Origin: DASQEH01 sp963765725
Lineage (GTDB): Bacteria > Actinomycetota > Actinomycetes > Propionibacteriales > Nocardioidaceae
Assembly: GCA_963765725.1 (NCBI GenBank)
Contig: CAVXXI010000003.1
Coordinates: 1,584,040 to 1,648,039 of the forward strand
DNA: 64,000 nt
Reading direction: 5' to 3'
Below, one piece after another: positions 46,206 to 57,728 of the stretch. Position numbers and translations under genes: made by a program. The notes beneath the pieces were generated by a model. The model searched no databases and was not told the DNA's origin. It worked only from the letters and a program-made list of their open reading frames with translations. Every line of letters starts with the position of its first letter. Position 1 is the stretch's first letter.

Positions 46206-49200
46206 ATGATGAGCGTCGCCGGTGACGCGCGGCAGCCCCGCGGCCCGCGCGTGTCGAGCGGCTCAGTGCCGCGCAAGCGTGCGCTCGTCGAGCAAGCGGC
46301 TGCGCGCCCGCGGCGGCGAACGAGGCGCGGAGCGCTCCGGCCGGCCGGCAACCGGCGAGGACGCCGTGCTCTCGTTCGCACAGGAGCGGATGTGGCTGCT
46401 CGCCGAGCTCACGCCCGGGCCTGTACGCCTACAACACGCACGGGTCGTGCGATGCGACGGCGCCGTGGACGCAGACCGGCTGCGCGCCGCGCTCGACGGC
46501 GGTGGTCCGCGAGCACCACGTGCTGCGGACGCGGGTGCGCCGCGGCCCCGACGGCAAGCCGGTGGCGTTCCTGGCCGAGCCGGCCGAGGCGCTGCTCGAT
46601 GTCGTGCGCGTCGGTGACGAGAGCGGTGCCCGCGGTGCCGTCGAGGCTATGTTCGTCGGCGCGCCCTTCGACCTCGCCGAGGACGACCTGATCCGTGCGC
46701 TGCTGGTGCGGATCGCCGAGGAGCTGTCGTGGCTGGCGCTGTCGCTGCACCACATCGCCTCCGACGAGGGATCGCGCGCGGTGCTCTGGGACGACCTGGA
46801 GCGAGCGTACGCCGGCCGCCGGCTTCCGCCAGCCGGGCGCCCAGTACTCGGCGTTCGCGCGGCGTCAGCGCGGGAGCTGAGCGGGACCGCGGCTGGCCGC
46901 CGACGTCGAGTGGTGGCGCCAGCACCTCGCCGGCGCGCCGACCGTGGCATCGAGCTGCCCGTCGACCATCAGCGCCCGGCGGTGCAGACCTATCGCGGGC
47001 GCGGCTCGAAGTGCCGCTCGACGGCGGACCTGCGTGTCCGACCTGCGCGGCCTTCGCCGCCGCGCACGGCACGACGGTGTTCGTGACCGTGCTTGCCGGC
47101 GCTTCTCGTGGCTGCTGAGCCGGTGGGCCCGCGCGGAGGACGTCGTCCTCGGCATGCCGGTCTCCGGCCGCGACCACCCCGGTGGCGCAGGGACTGATCG
47201 GGCTGTTCGTCAACACCGTCGTGCTGCGTGCGGACTGCGCCGGCAGACCGGACTTCGCCGACGCTCGTCGACCGCACCCGCGAGCGAGGTGCTCGAGCCG
47301 CTGGCCCACCAGGAGGTGCCCTTCGAACAAGGTCGTCGAGGTCGTGCGCCCCGGCCCGCGACGTCAGCCGCAACCCGATCTTCCAGGTCGGCGTCAACGC
47401 GGTCACCGCCGAGCAGGCGCACGAGTTCCCGCTCGGCGAGCTGGCCGGCGAGGCGGTCCGGCTTCGACCCGCAGCACGACCAAGTTCGACATCGGGCTGC
47501 TGGTCGCCGAGCGCGCCAGCGACGGCGTGCTCGACCTGGTCTTCGAGTACTCCTCCGACCTGTTCGACGGACGCCACGATCGAGGCTCTGGCCGACGAGC
47601 TGCTCACCCTGCTGCGCGGCCGCGCTGGCGGCGCCCGAGCGAGCCGCTTCGGGGCTCTACCGTCGCCTCCGGAGCGCAGCGGCGTCGGCTGGTGGAGGAG
47701 GTCAACGCCACCGAGGCACCGATCCCCGCCGGCTGCCTACACGACGCCATCGCCGCCCAGGCGCGCTCGAACCCCGGACGCCGTCGCGGTCGCCGACGAG
47801 GAACGTTCGCTGACGTACGCCGAGCTGGAGCGCAAGGCCAACGCGCTGGCCCACCACCTGCGCGACCTCGGGGTCGGTCCCGAGGTGCTGGTTGCGGTGG
47901 GCGTTCCGCGCTCGGTGGCGATGGAGCTCGCCGTCGTCGCCATCCTGAAAGCCGGCGGCGCCTACGTCCCGCTTGACACGACCTATCCGACGGCGCGGCT
48001 GGCCTTCATGCTCGAGGACTCCGGCGCCGCGGTGCTCATCACCGATGCCGCCACCCGGTCCGAGCTCCCCGACCACCCCGTGACGGTGCTCGTCGACGAG
48101 CTCGACGAGATCCTCGCCGGCAGCCCGACGACCGCGCCCGAGACCGGGGTGACCCCCGACGACCTCTGCTACGTCATCTACACCTCGGGCTCGACCGGCC
48201 GTCCGAAGGGCGCCGAGCTGCGCCACCGGGGCGTGGTGAACCGGCTCGACTGGATGCAGCGGACCTTCCGACTCACCGATACCGACACGGTCCTGCAGAA
48301 GACCCCGCTCAGCTTCGACGTTTCGGCATGGGAGGTGCTGTGGCCGGTCATGACCGGGGCCCGGCTGTTCCTGGCCCGGCCAGACGGCCAACGCGACCCC
48401 GCCTACCTCGCCGAGGTGGTTCGTGCGCGAGCGCGTCACGGTCATGCACTTCGTGCCCTCGATGCTCTCCGCCTTCCTGGGCAGCCCCGCGGCCGCCGAG
48501 GTGGCGGGTAGCGGACCTGCGGGTGGTCGTCTGCTCCGGCGAGGCGCTGAGCCAGGAGCTGAAGGAGCAGTTCTTCGCTGCTGCTGCCGGACGTCGAGCT
48601 GCACAACCTCTACGGCCCCACCGAGGCGTCGATCGACGTGACCTGGCACGAGTGCCGACCCGGCCCCGCTCACCGGGTGCGGATCGGCGCGCCCATCTCC
48701 AACGTGCAGACCTACGTCGCTCGACGAGCGGCAACGTCCGGTGCCGGTCGGCGTCCCTGGCGAGCTGTACCTCGCCGGGGTCCAGCTCGCCCGCGGCTAC
48801 CTCGGCCGTCCCGACCTCACCGCCGAGCGGTTCGTCGCCGCTCGACCTGCGCCCCCGACGGCCGCGCGTACCGCACCGGTGACCTGGTCCGCTGGACGTC
48901 CGACGGGCGAGATCGACTACCTCGGCCGCCTCGACGACCAGGTCAAGCTGCGCGGTTTCCGCATCGAGCTGGGTGAGATCGAGGCCGTGCTGGCCTCGCA
49001 CCCCGATGTGGCGGCCAGTTGCGCCGCAATCGTGACCGCTCCCGTCCGGCGAGCCGACCTTGGCCGCCTACATCGTGGTGCGTGAGGAGGCTGTCGCCGC
49101 GCTCGCCGCCGACCATGGCCAGCGTCGGGGTCTGGGAGAGCGTCTGGGAGGACACCTACCAGCAGGACGGTGTCGTCCGACCCGTACTTCGACACGCGGG

Positions 49201-52200
49201 GCTGGGTGAGTTCGTTCACCGGCGAGGACTTCACCGAAGAGGAGATGCGGGGTGGGTGCAGTCCACCGTCGACCGGCTGCTCCCGCTCGTCCGTGACCGC
49301 GGGTGCTGGAGGTCGGCTCCGGCGCGGGATGCTGCTGTGGCGCGCTGGCGCCACGCAAGCGCCCGCTACGTCGCCACCGACTTCTCTCCCACCGTCGTGG
49401 CCCGCCTCCCTGATCTGGTGGCCGAGGCAGGGCTCGCCGAGCGGGTCAAGGTGCTGCCGCTGTCCGCCGATCAGATCTCGCCGGAGAGCATGGGCCTGGA
49501 GCTGCCCGCCGCCGGCTTCGAGGTAGTGGTCGCTCAATTCGGTACTGCAGTACTTCCCCGACCGCGACTACGTGTCGCGGAGGTGATCGGCCGCGCTGGC
49601 GCGACATGGTCGCCGCTGATGGCGCGCTCTTCCTCGGGGACGTCCGCGACCTGCGGCTGCACGAGCTTTTCGCGTTCCGGGTCGAGCACGGCCTGCATCA
49701 GCGTTCGCGCCACCGGACGGGGCCGTCGATCTCGAACCCGCCGAGCTGAGGCTGCGGGTCCAGGACCGGCAGCAGCTTCGACACCGAGCTGCTGCTCGAC
49801 CCCGCACTTCTTCACGGCTGTGCCGGCGCGGGCCACGTCCAGGCGATGCCCACGCAGCGGGCGGTCCGCCACCGAGATGAACGACTTCCGGTACGACGTC
49901 GTGATCAGCCGGCGGCCGCCCCGCAGTCTCGAGGAATGGGTGGACTGGAGCACCATCGGCTCGCTCGCAGCACTCGAGGACCGACTGACCGAGCTCGCCG
50001 CAACCGCGCACGGCGGTCTCGGCGTACGCCGGGTGCCGAACGCGCGGCTGGTCAGCGACCAGGCCGGGCTCGCTGAACTCGCTCGGGGCCGCCTGCCCGA
50101 ACTCTCGACGGCCCTCGCCGGCGTCCATCCCGACGACCTCTGGGAGCTCGGCGAGCGCCACGGCCTGCATGTCGAGCTGTCCGTCCTCGAGGACGCCGGC
50201 AGCCTCGCCGCCGCGTTCACCGTCGAGCCGGGCCCCGTGGCGTTCCCCGCCTATGACACGAGCGGTCCGGACGCCAGCGATCCCGTCGCCGCGCGCGCCC
50301 GGACCCGGTTACGCGCCGAGACGGCCCGCGCCGTCACCGAGGTGGCGCGGGCCCGGCTGCCGGAGTACATGGTGCCGGCGGCGGTCCACGCGCTGCCCGA
50401 GCCTGCCGCTCAGGCTCAGCGGCAAGCTCGACCGCTCGGCCCTGCCGGCGCCGTTCGGGTCAGCGGCGGCGATGCGGTCCGTCGTACCGCCCCGCACCGA
50501 CGCTCGAGCGCCAGCTGCTCGATACTGTGGGCCGAGTTGCTCGGCATCGACGACTTCGGCGTGGAGGACGACTTCTTCCGGCTCGGCGGCCACTCGCTGC
50601 TGGCCGTGCGGATGCTCGCCGCGGTGGCCCGCGGCCTCGGAGTGTCCGCTGCCCGCTGCGCGCGGTCTTCGAGACTCCGACGGTCGCGGCGACTGGCCGC
50701 CGAGATCGAGGCCGCGGACCCGCGGCGTCGGGGACGCCGACGGCTGTCGAGTCGATCGACCGGGCCCCACGGCGCCGACGCGCTGCGCCGCCTCCACGAC
50801 CCTGAGGTGCTGGCCGAGGCGCTGGCCGGGTCCGGGCGCCGGACGCCGACGCCGACGCCGCCGTCTTCCCGCTGTCCTGCGGCCCAGGAGCGCATGTGGT
50901 TCCTGGACGCAGCTGGAGGAGGGCCGACCGATCTACACGGTGCGCCGCTCGTACCGGGTCAGCGGCCGGGTCCACACCGACGGCCTCGCCGCGGCGCTCG
51001 AGTCGCTGGCGGCGCGGCACGACAGCCTGCGCACCACCGTCCGTCGCCACGGCGAGGTGCTGGCCGCCGTCGTCGCCGACGAGGCCGGCTGGCCGCTGCA
51101 GATCGTCGACGTCTCCGGGCGAGGCCGATCCCGAAGGGGCTGCCCGGCGATCACAGCCGCGAGGTCGCGTCCGGCCCTTCGACCTCGAGCAGGGTCCGCT
51201 GGCCACGGCGTACTGGTACCAGCTGGGGCCGGACGACGCGTGTATTCGTTGCTGCGCCTGCACCATGTGCTCGTCGACGGCTGGGGCCTCGACGTGCTGA
51301 TGGACGAGCTGCGGCTCGCTGTACGACGCCGCTGGGAGTCGGAGGCAGCCCCCGACCTGCCGCGACACTGCAGTACCCCGACTTCGTGGTCTGGCAGGAG
51401 CAGCTCGACGACGACGCGCACATCCGAGCGAGACCTCGACTACTGGCGCGACCGGCTGGCCGGCGCCCCGTCGGCCCTCGAGCTGCCGACCGACCGACCC
51501 GCGGCCGCCGAGCCGCACGAGCGCCGGCCAGCGGGTCTCCCTGGCGCTGGGCGCCGCCACTCACCGAGCAGATCCGCGCGCTGGCTCGCGAGCACGCGCA
51601 CCACGCCGTTCGCGGTGCTGCTGGCCGGCACTGCCGCGCTGCTGTCGCGGCTGTCCGGCCAGGACGACGTGGTCGTGGGCACCGCGGTCGCCGGGCGGCA
51701 ACCGGCCCGAGGTGGAGCACACCGTCGGACTGTTCGCCAACACCTTGCTGCTCCGGACCGACACGTCCGGCGACCCCAGCTTCATCGACCTGCTGGCGCA
51801 GTGCCAGAGCACGGTCGCCGAGGCCCAGGACCACCAGGACCTGCCCTTCGAGCGGCTGGTCGAGGAGCTGAGTCCGGAGCGACAGCTGGGCCGCAATCCG
51901 CTGTTCCAGGTGCTGGTCAACCTCGTCCCGTCGACGTCCGCCGACGCTGACTCTCGGTCCGGCGCTCCTAGCGCCGTTCGAGCTGGAGTCGCCCTTCACC
52001 CGCTTCGACCTCGGCTTCACGTTCTCCGAGCGCGACGGTGGGTTGCACGGCGACCATCGAGTACCGCGTCCGACCTGTTCGACGCGGCGACGGTCGAGCG
52101 GATGCTCGAGGCGGTTGGAGGCGATGCTCCGGGTCGGCACGCGCGGCCCCGGAGACCCGGTTGCACGAGCTGCCCCTGCTCGACCTCGACCGAGGAGCGT

Positions 52201-55200
52201 AGCGTGCTCGCAGCGGGGCACCAACCTGCGGCCGCCGGCGCCCGCCACCGACGCTGGAGCTGGTCGCCCAGCAGGTCGACGACGATCCCGCCCGGGTAGC
52301 GGTCGCGCGCGGCCGGCGAGCCAGACCTCACCTATGCCGAGCTCTGGCGGCGCGTCGGGTCGCTCGCTGAGCGCATCGCGGCGCGCAGGTGCCCGCCAGG
52401 CGCCGTCGGTGGGCATCGCTGACGGCCGCGCGGACGGCGCTGGTCGGTCTCGGCGCTCGCCGTGTGGCGTGCCGGCTGCTGCTACGTGCCGCTGGACGAG
52501 GCCTACCCGGAGGACCGGCCGCAGGTACATGCTCGACGACGCCGGTGCCGGTGCGTCCTCGTCGACGACGCGTCGTGGCCGGCCGGCGGTCGACGAACAG
52601 CTCGAGGCCGCCCGACCACCCGCGACCCGGGACCGGACGACCTGGCCTACGTCATCTACACCTCCGGCTCGACCGGGCGCCCAAGGGGGTGAGGTCGAGC
52701 ACCGGTCGCTGGCGAACCTGCTGCAGGCGATGGCCGACCAGCCGGGCTTCGACGGGCGACGACACGTTGCGGCGGTCACGACGTTCTCCTTCGACATCGC
52801 GGTGCTCGAGCTGTGCCTGCCGCTCATCACCGGCGGGTGCTGGTGGTCCTGGACCGGGAGACCGCCGCGGACCCGCAGCCGGCTGGCCGCAGCCCTGGAG
52901 CGGCTACGGCGTCACGACGTGTGCAGGCCACGCCGTCGACCTGGCGGATGCTGCTCGCCGACTCGCTGGCCGGGCCGCCCCGGACCTGCGCGGCGCTGTG
53001 CGGCGGCGAGGCGTTGACCGCCGAGCTCGCGCGACGCTCTCCGCTCGCGCCGGGTGGCGGAGCTGTGGAACTGCTACGGCCCGACCGAGACGACGATCTG
53101 GTCGACCTGTCCGCGGTCGATCGACCCCGGCGCGGTCGACGATCGGGCGGCCGCTGCTCGAACACCGCCGCCTACGTGCTCGACCGGCGAGGGCGGCTGC
53201 TGCCGCCCGGCGCGACAGGGCGAGCTGTGGCTCGGCGGCGGCGGCGTGGCGCGCGGCTACCATGACCGTCCCGACCTGACCGCGGAGCGGTTCCGTGCCC
53301 GACCCGTGGCAGCCGGGCCGCGCGGATGTACCGCACCGGCGACCTCGCGGTCTGGACCGCCGACGGCCGGCTGCGCTGCCTGGGCGGACCGACAGCCAGG
53401 TCAAGCTGCGGGGCCACCGCATCGAGCTGGGGGAGATCGAGTCGGTCATCGAGGCCCAGCCCGGGGTGTCGCGAAGCGGCCGTGGTGCTCCGTGAGGACC
53501 AGCGCCGGCGACCCGCGAATCGTCGGCTACGTCGTCGGCTACCACGACGACCCGCGCGGTCGCTCGAAGCGCTGCGGAGCCGTGCTGCCGGCGATACATG
53601 GTGCCGTCCGCGCTGGTCCGCGCTGGACGCGATGCCGCGCACCGCCAACAGCAAGATCGACCGCGCGGCGCTGCCGGCGCCGGTCTACCGCGCAGTCGAG
53701 GGCACGCCGCCGCGCACCGCCGCCGAGCGGACCGTGGCCGCGCATCTGGCGCGAGCTGCTTGCACGTCGACACGCCGCACGTCGAGGACGACTTCTTCGA
53801 CCTGGGCGGCCACAGCCTGCTGGCGACCCGGCTGGCCAGCCGGCTGCCGAGGCCTTCGGTGCCTACGGTGGCGCTGCGCGCGGTGTTCGAGCACCCCACC
53901 CTGGGCGCGCTGGCGGCCGCGATGCCCGCGCCCGGGCCCGCTGGGCCCGCCGGCCGGCCCGCGCCCGCGTCGACCGCGCGGGGGCCGCTGGCTCGCCGAG
54001 GCCGACCTCGACGACCACGCGGCGGTGGGCGCCGCGCTGCAGGGCGAGCTCGGGCGCGGACAAGGGCGACGTGTCGTGTGGCCGATGTCCTCGGCGCAGC
54101 AGCGGATGTGGCTGCTGCACGAGCTCGCCCCGAGCGACCCGTGCTACAACGTGCCGGTGCTCCGTCGGTCAACGGGCCGCTCGACGTGACGCGCCTCGTG
54201 CGGCGGTGACGGACCTGGTGACCCGGCACGAACTGCTCCGCACGACGCTACCGGCAGGTCGACGAGCTGCTCGTCCAGGTCGTGCCGGCGCGGCCGGCGC
54301 CCGAGCTTCGCGGTAGCACGAACGGCGCGGGCGGTCCTGGGCGGACGTGCTGGCGCTGGCGCGGGAGATCGCCGGCGCAGCCCGTTCGACCTCGACCGCG
54401 GGTCCGGCGCTGCGCGCCGCGCTGATCCGCACTCGACGACGAGCGACTGGCTGCTGCTGCTGTGCGCGCACCACATCGCCCTCGACGGCTGGTCGATCGA
54501 CCACCTGCTCGGCGAACTCGCCGCGCTGTACGCCGGCGCCAGCCTCGACTCCGCCGGCGCTGCAGTTCGGCGACTACGCCGTGTGGGAGTCACAGCGCGG
54601 GTGCCCGATGCCGCCGAATGCCGCGTACTGGCGCGCACAGCGTCTGGCCGGCGCGCCGGCGGAGTCGACCTTCCCGCTGCCGCGAGGTCGCGGTGACGAG
54701 CACCGGCTCCGCCGGGACGCCGGATGCGCGCGCCCGCTCGGCGCCGGACCTGGCGGCGCCGGTCGAGGACGGTCGCGCAGCAGCAGCCGCGCGACCCCGT
54801 TCATGGTGCTGTCCGCCGCGGTCTCCGCGCTGCTGTCCCGTCACGGCGCCGGCGACGACGTCGTGCTCGGCACCCCGTTCGCGATGCGCTCCTTCGCCGG
54901 CGGCGAGGACGTTGATCGGCGCACTGATCAACACGCTGGCGCTGCGGTGCCCGTGGATGCCGACGCCGGCTTCGGTGCACATATCGACGCCGTCGCACGA
55001 GTCTGCCGGGAGGGCTACGCCCACGGCGACCACCCGTTCGAGCGGCTGGTCTCCAGCCTGGCGGTCCCACGCAGCACCGCCCGGCACCCGGTCTTCCAGG
55101 TCGCGGTCTCATGGCAAGAGGCGCCGCCCACGCGATCACCGTTCGGTGCCGCGTGGCTGAGTCCGGTCGAGATCGACTGGGGCCTCCTGCACTTCGACGC

Positions 55201-55355
55201 CTCGTTCCTGTGGTCGCGGTCGTCGGCCGGAATCGAGCTGGTCCTGGAGTACGCCGCGGACCTGTTCGGCAAGGAGTTCGGCGCGCGGGTCGCCGATCGG
55301 CTCGAGGTGCTGCTCGGGGCGCCGCTACGATCGTGCACGCGCATTTCCGCGACAC
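46206..55355 (+). CDS. multi-module NRPS: C-A(Ser, with methyltransferase)-PCP-C-A(Gly-like)-PCP-C (cut off), heavily frameshifted
   Basis: About 9.1 kb of assembly line in mixed frames. It may start at ATG 46,206. C1 (46,370-47,640): LSFAQERMWLL, LSLHHIASDEGS (His pair kept, Glu in place of Gly). A1 (47,700 on): YVIYTSGSTGRPKGAELRHR, LSFDVSAWEVLWPV, VTVMHFVPSML, NLYGPTEASID; specificity D-V-W-H-V-S-L-I-D, a Ser code. After A8 (DDQVKLRGFRIELGEIEA) a SAM methyltransferase is inserted (49,130-50,230; DPYFDTRGWVSSFTGEDF, a VLEVGSGAGMLLWR-like loop, NDFRYDVV), as in N-methylating modules. A1 ends at RLPEYMVPAAV. PCP1: DDFFRLGGHSLLAVRM (50,570). C2: LLRLHHVLVDGWGLDVLMDE, intact. A2 (52,240-53,690): FSFDIAVLELCLPLITGG, VQATPSTWRMLLAD, NCYGPTETTIW; D-I-L-Q-L-G-C-I-W, Gly-like. 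PCP2: DDFFDLGGHSLLATRLAS (53,790). C3: CAHHIALDGWSIDHLL, intact, ending near 55,350 where NRPS sequence stops. Confidence 0.8.
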
Positions 55356-55924
55356 CTTCCGCTGCTATCTTCAGAGGACCGGCGTCAAACGGCAATGGAG
55401 CGAGATGCGGTGGGCGCTGTCCTGGCCGCGGAAGGAAGTACATGGGAAGCCGTTTCTGCCCGGCGGGAAGCTCTCACGATATGGATTGAACTGAGACATA
55501 ATTGGCGGGCTGCGCGAAGCGCCTTGGCATTGGCCGATCTCACCAATCTTCCAGAGGATTTGTCTACTGCGGAGCAGCACGCTCGGATGTTTCACCGGTC
55601 ATGGCTCGGCCGGCGAGCGCGCACTATCCGCTCAAAGCAACATGCGCGAATGCGGGAGTAGCGCGAGCGAGACACCCCAGCAAGTTGCCGCTGTGGTTTT
55701 CGATAGACTGCTGTGCTCCACCGTTGCGGATGTCCATGGCGACCTTGCCCGGCTTCGTATGGCTCATCACAACGCCGAGGTTCCAGCGCGGTCCTTCAGG
55801 AAACCAGATACGCTTGGCATCGCCGACCAGATGTATGCGGCAACTTCGCTCGCTGGCCTAAACGGCGAGCTTGCGAGACCTTGCGAGCTGATCTGAACGG
55901 AGTTCGAGCGGTTGCCCGGCTCCG
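55356..55924. other. junction between unlike segments; fragment of a TPR-like protein
   Basis: The NRPS sequence ends abruptly near 55,350. Directly after it, an open frame (in-frame ATG at 55,395; stop at 55,661) reads ALTIWIELRHNWRAARSALA, the pattern of TPR repeats at the C-terminus of AAA/cyclase or LuxR-type regulators, but without the rest of such a protein. A second frame at 55,642-55,896 (VAAVVFDRLLCSTVADVHGD) is unrecognised. Base composition falls to a more AT-rich level here. Beyond 55,925 all genes look unrelated to the actinobacterial part. I take this as the join of two sequences. Confidence 0.5.
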
Positions 55925-57292
55925 CTATCGAACGGGTTTCTTCGCGATCGAGCGGGCCGGGACGCCGACGACCTTGTCGCCCGGTTCGACGTCGCGGTTC
56001 ACCACCGCGCCGGCGCCCGTCGTCGCCTTATCGCCGACGCTGACCGGCGCGACGAGCGTGTTGTTCGAGCCGATCTTCACGTCGGCGCCGATCTGCGTGC
56101 GGTTCTTGCGCACGCCGTCGAAGTTCGCCGTGATCGTGCCCGCGCCGATGTTCGAGCGCGGCCCGATCGTCGCGTCACCCAGGTACGCGAGATGATTCGC
56201 CTTGACGCCTTCCGCGAGCTCCGCGTTCTTCAGCTCGACGAAGTTTCCGATCCGCACGTCCGAGGCGAGCCGCGAGTTTCCGCGCAGGTGCGCGAACGGG
56301 CCGATATGCACGTCGTCACCGATGGTGCTCGACGTCATCACACTCCGGCGCACCGCGCAGCGCGCGCCGACCGTCGCGTCCGAAAGGGTCGCATCCGGGC
56401 CGATGCTGGAGCCCTCGCCGACGCGCGTTCCGCCGCAAAGCGTCGTGTTCGGCAGGATCGTCACGTCGCGCGCGAGCTCCAGTCCTGGTTCGAGATACGT
56501 CGTTGCCGGATCGACGATCGTCACGCCCGCCAGCATGTGCTGCTCGCACAGACGGCGGTTGACGATCGCGCTCGCGTTCGCCAGCTCGACGCGGTCGTTC
56601 ACGCCGAGCACGCTCCGGTAGTCGGCGACCGGCACCGGCACGACGCGGCGGCCCGAGCGCAACAGCAGCTCCACCGTGTCGGTGAGGTAGAACTCGCCCT
56701 GCGCGTTGTCGTTGCCGACCTGCACGATCGTCTCGCGCAACGCCGCCTCGTCGTAGGCGTAGATCCCGGCGTTCATCTCGTCGAGCGCGAGCTGCTCCGG
56801 CGTGCAGTCCTTCGCCTCGACGATCCGCTGGACGGCCGCCGACTCCGCCGCTGAGCCGTTCGCACCGCGCACGATGCGGCCGAAGTTCGACGGCAGCGGC
56901 ATCCGCGCGGTGACCAGCGCGAGCGCCGTCCCGGCGTCGGGATCGACCGCCGACTGCACGTCCTCGAAGATCGTGCGGTCGACCAGCGGCATGTCGCCGT
57001 ACGCGACGAGCAGACAGCCGTCGCCCGGCGCGAGGGCGTCGAGCGCGATCCGCACCGCGTGTCCGGTTCCGAGCTGCTCCGGCTGCACGACGGTGCGCAC
57101 GCCGAACCCGTCGAGCAGCGGATCGAGCTCGGGGTTCGTCACGACGACGATCTCGTCGACGCCCGCCGCGCGCAGCGCCTGCAGCACCCACCACAGCATC
57201 GGCCGGCCGCACAGCTCGTGCAGCACTTTCGGGCGGGCCGACTTCATCCGCGTTCCCTTGCCCGCGGCGAGAACGACCGCGCGTGCACTCAC
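55925..57292 (-). CDS. glmU: bifunctional UDP-GlcNAc pyrophosphorylase/GlcN-1-P acetyltransferase
   Basis: Makes UDP-GlcNAc for peptidoglycan and, in diderms, lipopolysaccharide. 455 residues, intact. The N-terminal uridyltransferase domain has VVLAAGKGTRMKSARPKVLH (nucleotide loop with the Arg and Lys), EQLGTGHAVRIAL and VAYGDMPLVDRTIF (metal Asp). After a helical linker the left-handed beta-helix acetyltransferase domain has PNTTLCGGTRVGEGSSIGP, NFVELKNAELAEGVKANHL, LGDATIGPRSNIGAGTITAN with FDGVRK (catalytic region), and the end VVGVPARSIAKK. The actinobacterial C-terminal Pro/Ala-rich tail is absent. Codon use is strongly GCG/CGC-ending, and the following genes share the strand. Confidence 0.96.
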   Translation of the reverse strand: MSARAVVLAAGKGTRMKSARPKVLHELCGRPMLWWVLQALRAAGVDEIVVVTNPELDPLLDGFGVRTVVQPEQLGTGHAVRIALDALAPGDGCLLVAYGDMPLVDRTIFEDVQSAVDPDAGTALALVTARMPLPSNFGRIVRGANGSAAESAAVQRIVEAKDCTPEQLALDEMNAGIYAYDEAALRETIVQVGNDNAQGEFYLTDTVELLLRSGRRVVPVPVADYRSVLGVNDRVELANASAIVNRRLCEQHMLAGVTIVDPATTYLEPGLELARDVTILPNTTLCGGTRVGEGSSIGPDATLSDATVGARCAVRRSVMTSSTIGDDVHIGPFAHLRGNSRLASDVRIGNFVELKNAELAEGVKANHLAYLGDATIGPRSNIGAGTITANFDGVRKNRTQIGADVKIGSNNTLVAPVSVGDKATTGAGAVVNRDVEPGDKVVGVPARSIAKKPVR

Positions 57293-57296
57293 GCCG

Positions 57297-57728
57297 TCAG
57301 CCGGCCAGCTCTCTGCGCTTGCCGCACTCGCGCTCGACGAACGTGATGATCTCCGAGAGCGGCGCGCCCGGGGTGAAGATCTCGCGCACGCCCAGGCGCT
57401 TGAGCTCGGCGGCGTCGTCGGCCGGGATCGTGCCGCCGCCGAAGAACACGATGTCGCCGGCGTCCTGCTCTTTGAGCTGCTCGACGACGAGCGGGAACAG
57501 CGTCATGTGCGCGCCCGAAAGAATCGAGAGCCCGATCCCGTCGGCGTCTTCCTGAATCGCGGTCTGCACGATCTGCTCCGGCGTCTGGAACAAGCCGGTG
57601 TAGATCACTTCCATCCCGGCGTCGCGCAGCGCGCGCGCGATCACTTTTGCGCCGCGGTCGTGTCCGTCGAGGCCCGCCTTGGCGACGATCACGCGCAGCG
57701 GCCGAGCAGGTGCGTTGGTGGCGGTCAA
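57297..57728 (-). CDS. B12-binding small subunit of acyl-CoA mutase (methylmalonyl-CoA mutase type)
   Basis: Cobalamin-binding subunit of about 143 residues. The B12 signature is complete: KAGLDGHDRGAKVIARALRD contains the D-x-H-x-x-G lower-axial-ligand motif, then GIGLSILSGAHMTLFP (S-x-L) and VFFGGGTIPADDAAEL (G-G). The start is TTG 57,728, overlapping the stop of the large-subunit gene (TGA 57,725-57,727), so the two are translationally coupled. As a separate chain it fits two-part mutases (McmA2, or the small chain of 2-hydroxyisobutyryl-CoA-type mutases) rather than the fused large form. It rearranges a short acyl-CoA with the large subunit. Confidence 0.9.
   Translation of the reverse strand: MTATNAPARPLRVIVAKAGLDGHDRGAKVIARALRDAGMEVIYTGLFQTPEQIVQTAIQEDADGIGLSILSGAHMTLFPLVVEQLKEQDAGDIVFFGGGTIPADDAAELKRLGVREIFTPGAPLSEIITFVERECGKRRELAG

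Noticed and set aside
44700..55300. programmed ribosomal frameshifting in the NRPS
   Set aside because: Breaks are numerous, irregular and without slippery sites or pseudoknots; sequence error is far more likely.
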